Shown: positions 34,314 to 44,511 of the stretch, in pieces
Position numbering within the stretch: position 1 is the first letter of the stretch
Layout: every line of letters begins with the position of its first letter
Assembly (NCBI GenBank): GCA_947259115.1
Contig: CAMYKS010000006.1
Coordinates: forward strand, 163,816-227,815
Length of the DNA: 64,000 nt
Direction: 5' to 3'
Source of the DNA: an uncultured Desulfobulbaceae bacterium
GTDB taxonomy: Bacteria > Desulfobacterota > Desulfobulbia > Desulfobulbales > BM004
Notes under the pieces: model-generated
Database searches by the model: none
What the model saw: only the letters and a program-made list of their open reading frames with translations
Told to the model about the DNA's origin: nothing
Made by a program: the position numbers and the translations under genes

Positions 34314-34813
34314 ACTATCTCCATTCTCTTAAAACTTCTATTCCGCACCACTTTATTCTTTATGTTAACAAAAGCTCTGATTTTTTTGATCTGTGCCATA
34401 ACGCTCTTGGAAGAGCTTCAAATCTTTACAGATGATAGAGATTTTATAAACCTATATTCAACCTCGAAGTGCAACAAAAGAAGAAGCGACTTCTATTGGC
34501 GCTCTAAACCCCAGACATATTCTGGGACGATTATTTATCAAAAATTCTATCTGAGCGATATGTTGATCTTAATTCTTACTGAAAGAATAAAAGGGGTTAG
34601 GTCTTTGCCTGACTCTTCTCATTTATCTTACTTATCTTGCCCGATTTTATTTAGATTGTTCCCATTAATAAAGTCAAGATCATATAGGAAACTGTTCCGC
34701 TCATGTCATGTGGACATAAACTTTGGGGACAGAAACAATTTGACCCGGCAATACAAAATGTAATATGTTGGAAAAATTGAGAAAATATTCAAAACACTGG
34801 TCATGCATATTTT
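34314..34813. other. AT-rich gap with a decayed IS30-type transposase tail
   Basis: 500 bases without an intact gene. The only recognisable item is the transposase fragment listed separately at 34458-34571. Near the right end a GGGGACAG string (34721-34732) resembles the dispersed repeats. A plus-strand open frame here (34167-34763) has no coding character. Confidence 0.5.
34458..34571 (-). pseudogene. IS30-family transposase, C-terminal remnant
   Basis: Minus-strand frame from a stop near 34571 to TGA at 34458. It reads DQHIAQIEFLINNRPR, then ICLGFRAPIEVA and VALRG at the end. This is the closing part of the DDE integrase core of IS30-type transposases ('LNNRPRK.LG..TP.EV...VAL'). No upstream part is readable in frame, so the copy is dead. 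Confidence 0.6.
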
Positions 34814-36154
34814 ATGAATTTCATAGAGCGGGTCCGTTTATCCATTTTTCCAGGTAGCGGAAAACCGGCAGATGAACAGAAAGGCTCACGGAAATACTTT
34901 CGGAGTCTGCTGCTCCATTTCCGGCCCAGGGTGGTGCCGAAGCGCACCCTCAGGTTCAACCTGACCTGGGGGTTGGGCGGAATGGCGGCTGTACTGGTCC
35001 TTCTGCTGTTCTCCACCGGCCTGCTGCTCAAGTTTGCATACGAGCCATTCCCGGGCCGGGCCTACGATTCCATCCTGCACCTGCAGCACAATATCCCGTT
35101 CGGGCAGTTGATCAGGAATATCCATCACTGGTCCGCCAACATCCTTCTTGTAATCGTTTTCCTGCATTTCCTGCGGGTCTTTTTTACCGGCGCCTTTACC
35201 AAGCCACGTCAGTTCAACTGGATCATCGGCCTAGCCCTCTTTGCCGGTGTTATATTATCAAACTTTACCGGCTACCTGCTGCCCTGGGACCAGCTGGCCT
35301 TCTGGGCAATTACCATCAGCAGTTCCATGCTGGAGTATATCCCCGGTGTGGGAGCCAGGTTGCATGATTTAGTGTTGGGCGGGCCGGATCTCGGACCATC
35401 AACCATATCAAATTTCTATGCCATCCATACAGCTATCCTCCCTGTCCTGCTGCTGCTTATTCTACCCTTCCACTTCTGGCGTATACGAAAAGCAAACGGC
35501 CTTGTTATTCCCCGTTCGCCTGTAGAAGATTCCGATACACGCGGGAAAAAAGTCGACACCATTCCCAACCTGATAACACGTGAGGTGACTGTGGCCCTGG
35601 TCCTATTTGCCGTTGTCCTGATCATCTCCATGCTGGTTGACGCTCCGCTAGCTGTCAAGGCCAACCCAGGCCTGAGCCCCAACCCCACAAAGGCTCCCTG
35701 GTACTTTATGGGCTTCCAGGAAATGCTTATGCACTTTCATCCTGTTTTTTCACTATTCATCATGCCGCTGCTGCTGACTCTAGGGTTGCTTGTAATCCCT
35801 TATTTAAATTACCAGGCAGATACTGCGGGAATCTGGTTCTGTTCCAGAAAAGGAAGACAAATGGCCATTATTGCTGTGGTAACAGCAATAGCAGTAACAG
35901 TGGCCGGAGTCCTGATTGACGAATTCATGATCGGCTCCAAGCAGGCCGGACCCAATATGATCAGCAGCGGACTTGTGCCGTTTGCCATAGTGCTGACCGG
36001 CTTCATCGGCTTTTATCTTTTTATGAAGAAGAAGTTTGAAGCAACCAACAACGAAGCCATTCAGACACTCTTTATACTGCTAGTTACGGGTTTTGTAGTC
36101 TTGACGATCATTGGGATCTGGTTTCGGGGAACGGGGATGAGGTTGATGATGTGA
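34814..36154 (+). CDS. Cytochrome b of a bc-type quinol-oxidising complex
   Basis: A 446-residue membrane protein with eight or more helices. The haem-binding histidines are in IRNIHHWSANILLVIVFLHFLRVF and in NFYAIHTAILPVLLLLILPFHFWR. TGYLLPWDQLAFWA is the quinol-site loop of the b/b6 family. The C-terminal part (subunit-IV like) has SPNPTKAPWYFMGFQEML, in place of the PEWY of classical bc1. It is the first gene of a b-Rieske-multihaem operon, which would move electrons from menaquinol to periplasmic cytochromes. Confidence 0.9.
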   Translation: MNFIERVRLSIFPGSGKPADEQKGSRKYFRSLLLHFRPRVVPKRTLRFNLTWGLGGMAAVLVLLLFSTGLLLKFAYEPFPGRAYDSILHLQHNIPFGQLIRNIHHWSANILLVIVFLHFLRVFFTGAFTKPRQFNWIIGLALFAGVILSNFTGYLLPWDQLAFWAITISSSMLEYIPGVGARLHDLVLGGPDLGPSTISNFYAIHTAILPVLLLLILPFHFWRIRKANGLVIPRSPVEDSDTRGKKVDTIPNLITREVTVALVLFAVVLIISMLVDAPLAVKANPGLSPNPTKAPWYFMGFQEMLMHFHPVFSLFIMPLLLTLGLLVIPYLNYQADTAGIWFCSRKGRQMAIIAVVTAIAVTVAGVLIDEFMIGSKQAGPNMISSGLVPFAIVLTGFIGFYLFMKKKFEATNNEAIQTLFILLVTGFVVLTIIGIWFRGTGMRLMM

Positions 36155-36252
36155 AGCGAGGGTCCAAGGAGTCAAGGGGTCGAGGGTAAAAAAATTTAAT
36201 TAAGAATTCAAAACTTAAAACTCAAAAATTTTTAAGATACTGAATAAATACG

Positions 36253-36780
36253 ATGTCTGAAACTGAACAAAACAAACACCCAGAAAAAGAATCCGCCACG
36301 TCGCGCAGGTCCCTTCTTAATAAGCTATGGATCCTGCTGGGCATTGTCGCCCTGGCTGAATTGATTGGACTGGTGTTTGCCTTTTTCAAGCCCCGCATGA
36401 AGAGGATTAGCAAGGCAGAACGGGACGCAATTATAGTTGCCGGGCCTTTAGACAGTTTTTTGCCTGATACGGTGACCGCCTTTGTGCGGGGCAAATTCTA
36501 TCTTGCCAGACTGGCAGATGGCGGTTTCCTGGCCCTGTCACGCAGTTGCACGCATCTGGGCTGTACGGTTCCCTGGGTGGCCAAGGAAAATAAATTTATC
36601 TGCCCTTGCCATTCCTCGGAGTTTGATATCACTGGCGAGGTAATCAGCCCGCCGGCCCCAAGAGCTCTTGATATCTACCAGATTACCATTGAGAATAACA
36701 TCGTCAGGGTTAATACCAGTAAACGAAAGAAAAGGTCTGAATTTACTTCAGGCCAGATAACCTATCCAAAGAATACGTGA
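36253..36780 (+). CDS. Rieske [2Fe-2S] protein
   Basis: A 175-residue protein with an N-terminal membrane anchor ([24 protein letters not shown]). The Rieske motifs are CTHLGC and CPCHSSEFD, with two Cys and two His ligands and the stabilising second cysteine pair. It is the electron shuttle between the quinol site and the cytochrome subunit. It lies 98 bases after cytochrome b and overlaps the multihaem gene as GTGA. Confidence 0.92.
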   Translation: MSETEQNKHPEKESATSRRSLLNKLWILLGIVALAELIGLVFAFFKPRMKRISKAERDAIIVAGPLDSFLPDTVTAFVRGKFYLARLADGGFLALSRSCTHLGCTVPWVAKENKFICPCHSSEFDITGEVISPPAPRALDIYQITIENNIVRVNTSKRKKRSEFTSGQITYPKNT

Positions 36781-39098
36781 GCCAGAATAATAGCGAAATA
36801 AAGGCCTGGGAAATAACCGGCCTAATTGCAGCGATGATCATCATTCTGTCATTGCCTATCTATTATTTTAAGGTAGTCAAAAAAAGGGCTCCCGTTGCTG
36901 TTGATGAAACGTCGGCAACCTTTGTCGGCAGTGCAAAGTGCAAGGACTGCCATAGAAAGGAATATGACGCCTGGCAGGGTTCCCACCATGACATGGCCAT
37001 GGCTGTAGCTGACGAGACCACAGTGCTGGGCAACTTCAACGATGCTGAGTTTACCCTGCATGGCATAACATCGCGCTTCTATAAAAAGGATGGCAGGTTC
37101 TTTGTCCACACCAACGGCCCAGGCGGCGACATGGGCAACTTTGAGATCACCCACACCTTTGGTTGGTATCCTTTGCAGCAGTATCTTGTACCCTTTGCCG
37201 GCGGTCGGCTGCAATGTCTGCCCATTGCCTGGGATGTTAAACAGAAAAAATGGTACCGGTTGCCGCCTGAGGGTCCGCTTGATCCCGGCGACTGGCTGTA
37301 TTGGACCAATGCAGCGCAGAACTGGAACGGTATGTGCGCTGAATGCCATTCCACCAATTTAAAAAAGAATTACGACCCGCAGAACGATACGTACAATACC
37401 ACCTGGTCTGACATTGATGTGGGCTGCGAGGCGTGCCACGGACCCGGCTCCAGCCATGTAAGTTGGGCAGAGATGCCGGAAATGGCCCAGCCGGCATCAG
37501 AAAATTTCGAACTGGTACAGAAAACATCCAACACCAGTGCACGGGACTCGGTGGAGCTGTGCGCACCGTGCCATGCCCGCCGTGCCGCCCTTGGTGACTA
37601 TATACATGCCGAGGCTGACCTGCTGGACAGCCTTTTACCCAGCCTGTTGACCGAGGAACTCTACTTTGCAGATGGCCAGATCCTCGAAGAAGTGTACGTG
37701 TACGGTTCATTCACCCAAAGCAAGATGTACCGCCACGGGGTGCGCTGCAGCGACTGCCATGACGTGCACTCAATCAAGCCGCTCAAGGAGGGAAATGCAC
37801 TCTGTCTGCAGTGCCACCGGGCGAATCAATATGACACGAAAGAACATCATTTCCATAAGCAGAAGGACGAACCGGGCGAGCCTGTCAGGTCAGCAGCTGG
37901 CGAGATACTTTTCGAAGTAGGCACCGGTGCGCAATGTGTCCTGTGCCATATGCCGGGCCGCAATTACATGGGCATCGACTACCGGCCTGATCATAGCTTC
38001 AGGATACCCGATCCATCATTGAATGCAGCGCTCAATACACCTGACGCCTGTTTGCGATGCCATGTTGACAAAGACACTGATTGGTCTGATGCAAGCATCT
38101 CCAAGTGGTACGGTCCCGGCCGCCTGCCCCACTATGGCAATGTGATAGCAAAAGGCAGGGGCCAGGTGCCTGCAGCAGCCGAAAAGTTGATCCGCCTGGC
38201 AACCGATCCCCTGTATCCGGTCATTGTAAGGGCCACAGCCCTTTCCCTGCTGGCTGTCTATCCTGGGGAACAGACTGATCAGGCAATGGAACTGGCCCTG
38301 ATGGATGATGAAGCCCTGATCCGGCGAACGGCCGTGGCTTCCATCCAGTTACCTGACCAGGAAAAGCTTGCAAAAATAATTGGCTCCATGCTCTATGACC
38401 CGGTCAAAGGTGTGCGCATTGAGGCAGCCAGCCGTTTAGCCGGAGATCTAACGAAACACCTGGATGCTGACCAGCAGAAGGTTTTTAAGGTTGTTCTGCA
38501 GGAATTTGAAGCGGCCATGCTCTATTCAGCTGATTTTTCTTTTGGCCGCTACAATCTTGCCAACCTGTATGGAGAACTTGACCGGCCGCAGGATGCAATC
38601 AGTAACTATGAGGCAGCCATCAAGATCGACAGCCAGTTCTACCCGGCTAAGGTCAACCTGGCCATGCTGTACAACCAGCAGGGCAAAATTGACCAGGCTG
38701 AAAAGCTCCTTCGGGAAGTGGTTGAATCAGAACCCGGATTATATGAAATCTCCTATTCTCTCGGTCTGCTGCTGGTGGAAATGGAGCAGTACAACGATGC
38801 CATTACCTATCTGGAAAAAGCTGCTAAGGGGTTGCCGGACCGGTCCCGTATTCATTACAACCTAGGGCTTTTGTACCAGCAGCTGCAGAGGACCATGCGG
38901 GCTGAGAAGGAGCTGCAGTTGGCCTTGATGTTGGAGCCGAATGACCTAGACTTCCAGTATGGCCTTGCCGACCATTACCTGAAAAGAGGCATGCTGCGGG
39001 AAGCCAGGCGCATTGCAGAAAAGATGGCTGCTACACATCCCGACAACCCAATCGGCAGCCAGATGCTCAACTATATTGACAGGAATATAGGCAGGTAA
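36777..39098 (+). CDS. Membrane-anchored octahaem cytochrome c with TPR repeats
   Basis: A 773-residue protein starting with GTG. An N-terminal helix ([19 protein letters not shown]) anchors it, and the rest is periplasmic. Eight CXXCH motifs are present: CKDCH, CAECH, CEACH, CAPCH, CSDCH, CLQCH, CVLCH and CLRCH. After the haem domain there is a HEAT-like stretch (about 455-560), then TPR repeats ([23 protein letters not shown] onwards). It replaces the cytochrome c1 of a normal complex. The TPR part suggests docking of another protein. Translational coupling to the Rieske gene argues for one complex. Confidence 0.9.
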   Translation: MSQNNSEIKAWEITGLIAAMIIILSLPIYYFKVVKKRAPVAVDETSATFVGSAKCKDCHRKEYDAWQGSHHDMAMAVADETTVLGNFNDAEFTLHGITSRFYKKDGRFFVHTNGPGGDMGNFEITHTFGWYPLQQYLVPFAGGRLQCLPIAWDVKQKKWYRLPPEGPLDPGDWLYWTNAAQNWNGMCAECHSTNLKKNYDPQNDTYNTTWSDIDVGCEACHGPGSSHVSWAEMPEMAQPASENFELVQKTSNTSARDSVELCAPCHARRAALGDYIHAEADLLDSLLPSLLTEELYFADGQILEEVYVYGSFTQSKMYRHGVRCSDCHDVHSIKPLKEGNALCLQCHRANQYDTKEHHFHKQKDEPGEPVRSAAGEILFEVGTGAQCVLCHMPGRNYMGIDYRPDHSFRIPDPSLNAALNTPDACLRCHVDKDTDWSDASISKWYGPGRLPHYGNVIAKGRGQVPAAAEKLIRLATDPLYPVIVRATALSLLAVYPGEQTDQAMELALMDDEALIRRTAVASIQLPDQEKLAKIIGSMLYDPVKGVRIEAASRLAGDLTKHLDADQQKVFKVVLQEFEAAMLYSADFSFGRYNLANLYGELDRPQDAISNYEAAIKIDSQFYPAKVNLAMLYNQQGKIDQAEKLLREVVESEPGLYEISYSLGLLLVEMEQYNDAITYLEKAAKGLPDRSRIHYNLGLLYQQLQRTMRAEKELQLALMLEPNDLDFQYGLADHYLKRGMLREARRIAEKMAATHPDNPIGSQMLNYIDRNIGR

Positions 39099-39248
39099 AA
39101 TAGGAGTATTTTCAATAAACCTACAGTGCATATATCTTGCCAAAAGAGTAAATTTTCAACCTTACCGAGAATCTGCTAGGTGGATGATGGCAATAGTAAC
39201 CTGGCGTAAAAATGCTGTCATCGAAAATCCAGGATTGAGGAGATGAAA

Positions 39249-39291
39249 AAAGCCGGATCGAGATTTTTTGCTCTCAATTCCGGCTTTGTTT
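39249..39291 (+). terminator. Terminator after the cytochrome operon
   Basis: AAAGCCGGA (39249-39257) / TCCGGCTTT (39279-39287), with an inner GAGA/TCTC pairing, followed by GTTTT. It lies about 150 bases after the octahaem gene stop. Confidence 0.8.
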
Positions 39292-39378
39292 TATGGTGTA
39301 ACGGCAATAGTAACTTATGAAAATATCATTAATTTTCAGGTGGATAGACATCACAACTTAAAGAGCGTGCGAGAACTT

Positions 39379-39963
39379 TTAATAAGTTTTAATACTACCC
39401 AAAACTTTCAGTCCTAATTTAGCATCCTTTTCTACAACAACAATCTCACCCGAAGAAGGATAAATTCCTGTTAGAGCCGTGATGTTTACTTGATGCGTCA
39501 CTAGAACTAACGGCTTGTCTATTTCTTGCTGAGACAGCCAAACATTTAGCGATTCAGTTCTGACATCTTTTTGGTCATAATTTTCAAAAAAAGAATTCAA
39601 AGCGGATAAAGTATTTACAGGTCCCAAGTCAAGTAACTCGGCAGTGTCTCTGCATCGATACCATTCGCTTGAAAAAACACGAGCTTTATTAATAGCGTGA
39701 GCACGAAAAAGTTCTCCGATACGTTTTGCTTGTTTCCTGCCTTCCTCAGAAAGGTTGCGTTGAGTTTCGCGACGGCCCAAAGTAAACTCCGGAGGATCCC
39801 CTGTGCCCGGTGCATGAGCGTGTCTTAGTAACGCAAAATGGTTTTTTGAACGAAGAGCATCCCACAACCATTCTCCAGTAGTATCTGCTTCGGCTACAGC
39901 TAAGTCCTGGACAAAAAATACACAAACTATAAATAATAAAACAACAACGAGTTTTTTGATCAT
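39379..39963 (-). CDS. Exported histidine-phosphatase-family protein
   Basis: About 194 residues with a signal peptide (MIKKLVVVLLFIVCVFFVQDLAVA). The phosphoglycerate-mutase-like core has the catalytic LRHAHAPGTGDP, the RNLSEEGRKQA arginine motif, SSEWYRCRDTAELL and the second histidine in VLVTHQVNITALTG. The domain often acts as a periplasmic phosphatase; the substrate is unknown. The start is the ATG at 39963; a GTG three codons earlier is possible. Confidence 0.85.
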   Translation of the reverse strand: MIKKLVVVLLFIVCVFFVQDLAVAEADTTGEWLWDALRSKNHFALLRHAHAPGTGDPPEFTLGRRETQRNLSEEGRKQAKRIGELFRAHAINKARVFSSEWYRCRDTAELLDLGPVNTLSALNSFFENYDQKDVRTESLNVWLSQQEIDKPLVLVTHQVNITALTGIYPSSGEIVVVEKDAKLGLKVLGSIKTY

Positions 39964-40088
39964 TTTACTCACATCGTTTGAGCTAACCGGCCACCGGAAG
40001 GACTATCCAAAAACAGGCGACCCGCTGACATTTGAAAAAGCCGCCTAAATCGAACGGTCCTGTTTAGGGACTGATTAGGTCATATCCT

Positions 40089-40502
40089 CTATTTCGCTTC
40101 AACTCTTAAGCGGCCGCTAGTTGACTTGTTCAGATCTACTTTTAGCTTGTTTGGCGTCCAGCCATGCACTTTGTCGTGGGCTTCGATATAAACAGTTGTT
40201 ATACCTTCCGGCACCGTTAAATTACTTAAACCACGGGTAAATGGCTGTTCGTCCACATGGGGGTGGTAAAGCATACGGTCCCCCAATATATTGCCCTCGC
40301 TGTCAACTACTCGCCAGTTATCTGCATAGTGTTCCCAACCTGTATCATCATGTTTCAGAGTAATATTTACCGACCATTCGTTATCGTCAGTTTTAGAAAA
40401 ATCAGCTGCAAGGATTTTTACATCACCGGCATGTGCGGGGTTGAATGCAACCAAAAATAGAAGAATGGCTAAAATGACATTGGTTATTTTTAATATGTTC
40501 AT
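40089..40502 (-). CDS. Small secreted protein of unknown function
   Basis: A 137-residue product with a cleavable signal peptide (ILKITNVILAILLFLVAFNPAHA) and a mature part predicted to be a beta-sandwich (VNITLKHDDTGWEHYADNWRVVDSEGNILGDRML, then HPHVDEQPFTRGLSNLTVPEG). I recall similar small exported proteins with the HPHVDEQPF motif but know no function. It is alone in its transcript, between the phosphatase and the sulfatase. Confidence 0.75.
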   Translation of the reverse strand: MNILKITNVILAILLFLVAFNPAHAGDVKILAADFSKTDDNEWSVNITLKHDDTGWEHYADNWRVVDSEGNILGDRMLYHPHVDEQPFTRGLSNLTVPEGITTVYIEAHDKVHGWTPNKLKVDLNKSTSGRLRVEAK

Positions 40503-40840
40503 AGCAATTATCCCAAAAAAGTTGATTATTGGTCAGACCTTACAATTTATTAAACGTCTTTTTTGCAGTCTTATCAAATTTTTTTGGGGATAAAGCTGCA
40601 TTCAATGCTTCTTGCCATCACATAGCATTTAATCTGACCTGCCCTGACTTCCACTTTCTAATGGCAATAGTAGTCCTGACCTGGAGACCTCAACCATTCA
40701 TGGATAGCAGGAATTGAAAGTAGCAACCCCGACTATTATTCCAGCAGATAAACCTGTTGGTAAATGGCCTCTCCCGTGTCACTACACTAACAGGAGAGGC
40801 CCGATTTTTAATTCATGTAAGGTATCGAACTAACTGACAT
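40503..40840. other. Gap with repeat R3 copy and a hairpin
   Basis: About 340 bases with no gene. It contains one copy of a loose repeat (40611-40672, GCCATCACATAGCATTT to GGCAATAG) that recurs at 44357-44418, and a strong hairpin near 40766-40801. Confidence 0.5.
40766..40806. terminator. Hairpin downstream of the sulfatase gene
   Basis: GGCCTCTCC (40766-40774) / GGAGAGGCC (40793-40801), with an inner GTGT/ACAC pairing. TTTTT follows on the plus strand but only a short T-run on the minus strand. It sits 40 bases past the sulfatase stop and probably ends that transcript. Confidence 0.6.
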
Positions 40841-42433
40841 TTATTTCGAACCACCCGCCGTTTGTAGCTTCTCCATCACCTGATCCAGACTGAAGCTGGC
40901 CGCCTTCTGGCGGGGTGGGTATTCCACAAAAGTTTTCAGAAAATTCCCAACATATGCCTGCGCGGGGACAAGCAGAAACACTCGGTCAATCAACCAGTCG
41001 TAGTAGGTGTTGGACGTGAGTTGAGCACGCTCGTATGGATCGCGTCGCAGGTTGAAGATTAGCGGCACACGCAGCGGCGTAAAGGGGTTCGCCCATGCTT
41101 CCAGGGTTGTCGCGATCCGTTGCTCCAAGAAGACCAGCTTCCATTGACCATAGCGCAGAGCACTCAGGTCGCCATCGTCTGTGAAATAGAAGATCTCTTT
41201 GCGCGGGCTCTCAGTGTTTTGCGGATTCTTGAGGTGCTCGGTGAGGTCATAACCGTCGAGGTGGATCTTGTACTCGCGGCCGAGAGCGCTCGATTTGTAG
41301 CCGTCGAGGAGGTCCTCCTTAATGTCCTTCTTGCCGGCGGCGGCAAGAAAAGTGGGCAGCCAGTCCATGTGGTGGACGACACCATTGGAGACCGATCCAG
41401 GTTTGATCGTGCCGGGCCAGCGTACCATAGCCGGAACACGCCAGCCGCCTTCCCAGTTGGTGTTCTTCTCACCACGAAACGGCGTCGCAGCGGCATCCGG
41501 CCAGGTGTTGTAGTGCGGGCCGTTATCCGTCGAATAGTGGACGATGGTATTGTCAGCGATGCCGAGTTCATCTAGAAGATCAAGGAACTGGCCGATGTGC
41601 ATATCATGCTCGATCATACCGACAGTGTATTCATCGGCATTGGGATATTTTTTAGAGATCTCAGCACGCTTCTTTTCGCTGACGTGAGTGCGGAAATGCA
41701 TGCGGGTACCACTCCACCAGACGAACCAGGGCTTGCCAGCTTTTGTTTGCTGTTTGATGAAATCCATGGCGGCAACAGAGGTTTCGTCGTCGACCGTCTC
41801 CATGCGCTTCTTGGTGAGCGGGCCGGTGTCTTCGATCTTGCCATCGGCTGATGATTTGATTACGCCCCGTGGACCGAACTTCTCAAGAAAGGTCTTGCCG
41901 TCAGGCATGACCATGTCGCCCGGGTAGTCTTCGTTTTCCGGCTCTTCCTCAGCGTTGAGGTGGTAGAGGTTGCCAAAGAACTGATCGAAACCGTGGTTGG
42001 TCGGCAGCATTTCATCACGGTCGCCAAGGTGGTTCTTACCAAACTGACCAGTGGCGTAGCCCTGGTCTTTCAACAGTCCAGCGATTGTTGGATCTTCCAC
42101 CTGCATGCCTTCCTTGGCACCGGGGAGTCCGACTTTCGACAGGCCGGTGCGGAAGACACTCTGTCCCATGATGAACGATGAGCGGCCGGCGGTGCAGGAC
42201 TGCTCGCCGTAGTAATCGGTAAAGATGATGCCTTCCCGGGCAATCCGGTCAATATTGTGGGTGCGGAACCCCATCATCCCCTGTGTATAGGCGCTGATGT
42301 TTGAGCGGCCTATGTCATCGCCCCAGATGACAAGAATGTTTGGCTTTTCAGCAGCTACTGATGACCCGACTGCCATGGCCAACATAGTGGAAACAATAAT
42401 TCCTGCCATAATAAATTTTCTAAAGTGTCGCAT
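40841..42433 (-). CDS. Exported arylsulfatase (formylglycine type)
   Basis: A 530-residue sulfatase with a signal peptide ending near SSVAAEKP. The N-terminal metal site is NILVIWGDDIG. The residue to be converted to formylglycine is C80 in EQSCTAGRSSFIMG (C-x-A-x-R), which needs a maturase not seen in the window. The second metal site is in VHYSTDNGPHYNTWPD. It probably cleaves sulfate esters in the periplasm; substrate unknown. GGAGG precedes the ATG. It lies 79 bases after the stop of the gene encoded at 42513-44228, on the same strand. Confidence 0.9.
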   Translation of the reverse strand: MRHFRKFIMAGIIVSTMLAMAVGSSVAAEKPNILVIWGDDIGRSNISAYTQGMMGFRTHNIDRIAREGIIFTDYYGEQSCTAGRSSFIMGQSVFRTGLSKVGLPGAKEGMQVEDPTIAGLLKDQGYATGQFGKNHLGDRDEMLPTNHGFDQFFGNLYHLNAEEEPENEDYPGDMVMPDGKTFLEKFGPRGVIKSSADGKIEDTGPLTKKRMETVDDETSVAAMDFIKQQTKAGKPWFVWWSGTRMHFRTHVSEKKRAEISKKYPNADEYTVGMIEHDMHIGQFLDLLDELGIADNTIVHYSTDNGPHYNTWPDAAATPFRGEKNTNWEGGWRVPAMVRWPGTIKPGSVSNGVVHHMDWLPTFLAAAGKKDIKEDLLDGYKSSALGREYKIHLDGYDLTEHLKNPQNTESPRKEIFYFTDDGDLSALRYGQWKLVFLEQRIATTLEAWANPFTPLRVPLIFNLRRDPYERAQLTSNTYYDWLIDRVFLLVPAQAYVGNFLKTFVEYPPRQKAASFSLDQVMEKLQTAGGSK

Positions 42434-42512
42434 TTTTAACCTCCCTTCAGTTCAGTTTAATAAACAGTTTAGTTAAACGAAATTTCGTTTTATTTCCAAT
42501 ATGTTACTCGAT

Positions 42513-44228
42513 TTAATTCTCTTTCAGCACCTCGACAAGCGGCAAACCAGAAGAGCCTGAAGGAGGGGTGAGACCAAGATAGGCCGACAGGGTCGGTGCG
42601 ATATCGTAAGGGGATACCAGCCGACTTATCCGCGCTACCCACACACCATGCCCGGCAAATATTATTGGAACGTATGAATCGTAGTGCCAGGGCGAACCAT
42701 GGGTTGCAGCGACAACCAGGCCATCGAAATCATTGATGAAGGTGTGGGGCGCAAAGACGATATAGATGTCCCCAGAGCGGTCTGGGGCATGGTTACGCAG
42801 CACGGCACGCATCTGCCAGGTATCCGGCACATCGCCCCTCAATAAAGCTTCACTGGAAACAGCCAGGGACAATCCCGGGAACTTCACCAGTTCGGCAGCA
42901 ACAGCGCGTTCGACCTCTGCCTGGTCAAGACCTTTCTGTTGGATAAGTTCACGGTTCAGGTAGAGGTAGGGATGAAAGTACTTCTCAATCAATTCTTCAC
43001 CAATGCCGAAACGTTTCTTCAGAGCCGCTATTGCCGGCTGACGATCAAGCGTCTTGGTATCGAAGTAACCAGCTTCAATACCAAGGGTATTCAGATAACC
43101 GGGCACCTCGGGGCTGCCGTGGTCGGCAGACAGTACGATCAGCGTCTTGTCCAGTCCGACCTTTGCGTCTATGAAGCTGAACAGTTCCGCCAGGGTGCGG
43201 TCAAGCCGGCGTTGATTTTCCTCTGCCTCGAGGCTCGAAGGCCCGAACAGGTGATTTATATAATCGGTTGACGAGAAACTGATGGCCAAGAAATCCGTGA
43301 TATCGTCCTGGCCCACCCCTTCGTTTATGACCAGCGCCTTGGTAAAGTCAAGGGTCAGTTCATCACCGGCCGGACTCAGGGTCAAAAAAGTCGTGTAATA
43401 TTTATTGTCAGCAGGTCCGTATGGATGCGGAAAGGTTCTTCCCCAGCTGGGAAAATCGGTCTCCCAGGGTTGGTCGTCAGCGTTACCAAAAAGATACTCA
43501 GCTTTCTTTCCCGTTAACGACCATTCTTTGTCGGCATAACGCTGCGGAGTTTTTTTTGCGTTCCACTGCACGACCCACTCAGGATAGCTGTCATAGTAGT
43601 AGTCACTGGTGACGAATTCGCCGGTTGCCTTCGAGAACCAGAATGCCTTGCCGGCATGGCCGGCCATGGATACCGCGCCGCGGTCTTTAACTGAAACACC
43701 GAACACTTTAGCACGACCGCCGGTGTAACCGGCCAACTCATCGCCAAAGGTCGAGACCCGGATAGCCCTTGGTGAGCGACCATCACTCCTCGCCGTACGT
43801 TGGGTCGGGTCAATCTCCTTGCTCTTATCAACACCGCCCCCGGCAGTCAAAAGGCGATGTTTAGGATCCTCAATATTATAGTGCAGCACAACATCTTGAC
43901 GGTTAAGCCAGACATTGGCAACCATGCCGTGATCGGCTGGATAGGCGCCGGTGGCGAGTGACGCATGGCCGACAATGGTTTCGGTGTTGGCATGCCGGTA
44001 ATGGGCGTTTATGTAATGGGTGCCCTGATTGAGTAGGTAGCGCCATCCCCCTTTCCCGTAGTGGCGGGCGTAGCGCATCGGTAAATCACCACGCAGAGCA
44101 TCAACGGTAATCTGCAGGATCAATTTTGGGTGTTTATCTTCAGCGGCGGCTGGCAGTATCAGTCCGTGTACAAAAACACATATGATGAATATCAGAAAAA
44201 AACCTTTAAATTTCATTGTTTTATTCAT
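42513..44228 (-). CDS. Exported alkaline-phosphatase-family (phosphodiesterase) protein
   Basis: A 571-residue protein with a signal peptide (FFLIFIICVFVHGLILPAAAED). The alkaline phosphatase superfamily fold is marked by LILQITVDALRGD, the nucleophile Thr in HANTETIVGHASLATGAYPADHG, and the metal motifs IVLSADHGSPEVPGYL and AATHGSPWHYDSYVPIIF. The threonine nucleophile and these motifs fit the PafA / type I phosphodiesterase group. It is upstream of the sulfatase and likely cotranscribed, forming a small organic phosphate/sulfate scavenging unit. Confidence 0.85.
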   Translation of the reverse strand: MNKTMKFKGFFLIFIICVFVHGLILPAAAEDKHPKLILQITVDALRGDLPMRYARHYGKGGWRYLLNQGTHYINAHYRHANTETIVGHASLATGAYPADHGMVANVWLNRQDVVLHYNIEDPKHRLLTAGGGVDKSKEIDPTQRTARSDGRSPRAIRVSTFGDELAGYTGGRAKVFGVSVKDRGAVSMAGHAGKAFWFSKATGEFVTSDYYYDSYPEWVVQWNAKKTPQRYADKEWSLTGKKAEYLFGNADDQPWETDFPSWGRTFPHPYGPADNKYYTTFLTLSPAGDELTLDFTKALVINEGVGQDDITDFLAISFSSTDYINHLFGPSSLEAEENQRRLDRTLAELFSFIDAKVGLDKTLIVLSADHGSPEVPGYLNTLGIEAGYFDTKTLDRQPAIAALKKRFGIGEELIEKYFHPYLYLNRELIQQKGLDQAEVERAVAAELVKFPGLSLAVSSEALLRGDVPDTWQMRAVLRNHAPDRSGDIYIVFAPHTFINDFDGLVVAATHGSPWHYDSYVPIIFAGHGVWVARISRLVSPYDIAPTLSAYLGLTPPSGSSGLPLVEVLKEN

Positions 44229-44511
44229 AGTACTTTTCCCTTTAGTGTTTTATGGAAAAACAGCTATTTATATAACTAGTTTGGATACCAGAAAATCTAA
44301 TATAAAATAGGTATAAATACTAGCATATTCGAGGGGGGGAAAAAGTCCACATTTTTTGCCATCACCTAGCATCTGAACTGGAAAATTTCCGTTTTCCCTT
44401 CATACTGGCAATAATAACCCCATACAACGGAGGGTATATTAATATAGGTATTGGGACTTTGGAAACTGTAGATAAAGGTGATCTAAAAAATAAATCTGAC
44501 CCCTTTTCGCT
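44229..44511. other. Gap carrying repeats R3 and R1
   Basis: About 280 bases with no gene. It contains an R3 copy (44357-44418) and R1 copy 2 (44455-44508). R1 ends 3 bases before the stop codon of the next minus-strand gene. Confidence 0.55.
44455..44508. repeat. Dispersed repeat R1, copy 2
   Basis: Same element as at 34012-34065, differing at a few bases. On the minus strand it begins 3 bases after the stop of the gene at 44512-44988. Confidence 0.8.

Noticed and set aside
34167-34763. 198-codon plus-strand frame in the gap before cytochrome b
   Set aside because: It overlaps the cytochrome 5' end antisense and the IS30 remnant; composition is not protein-like.
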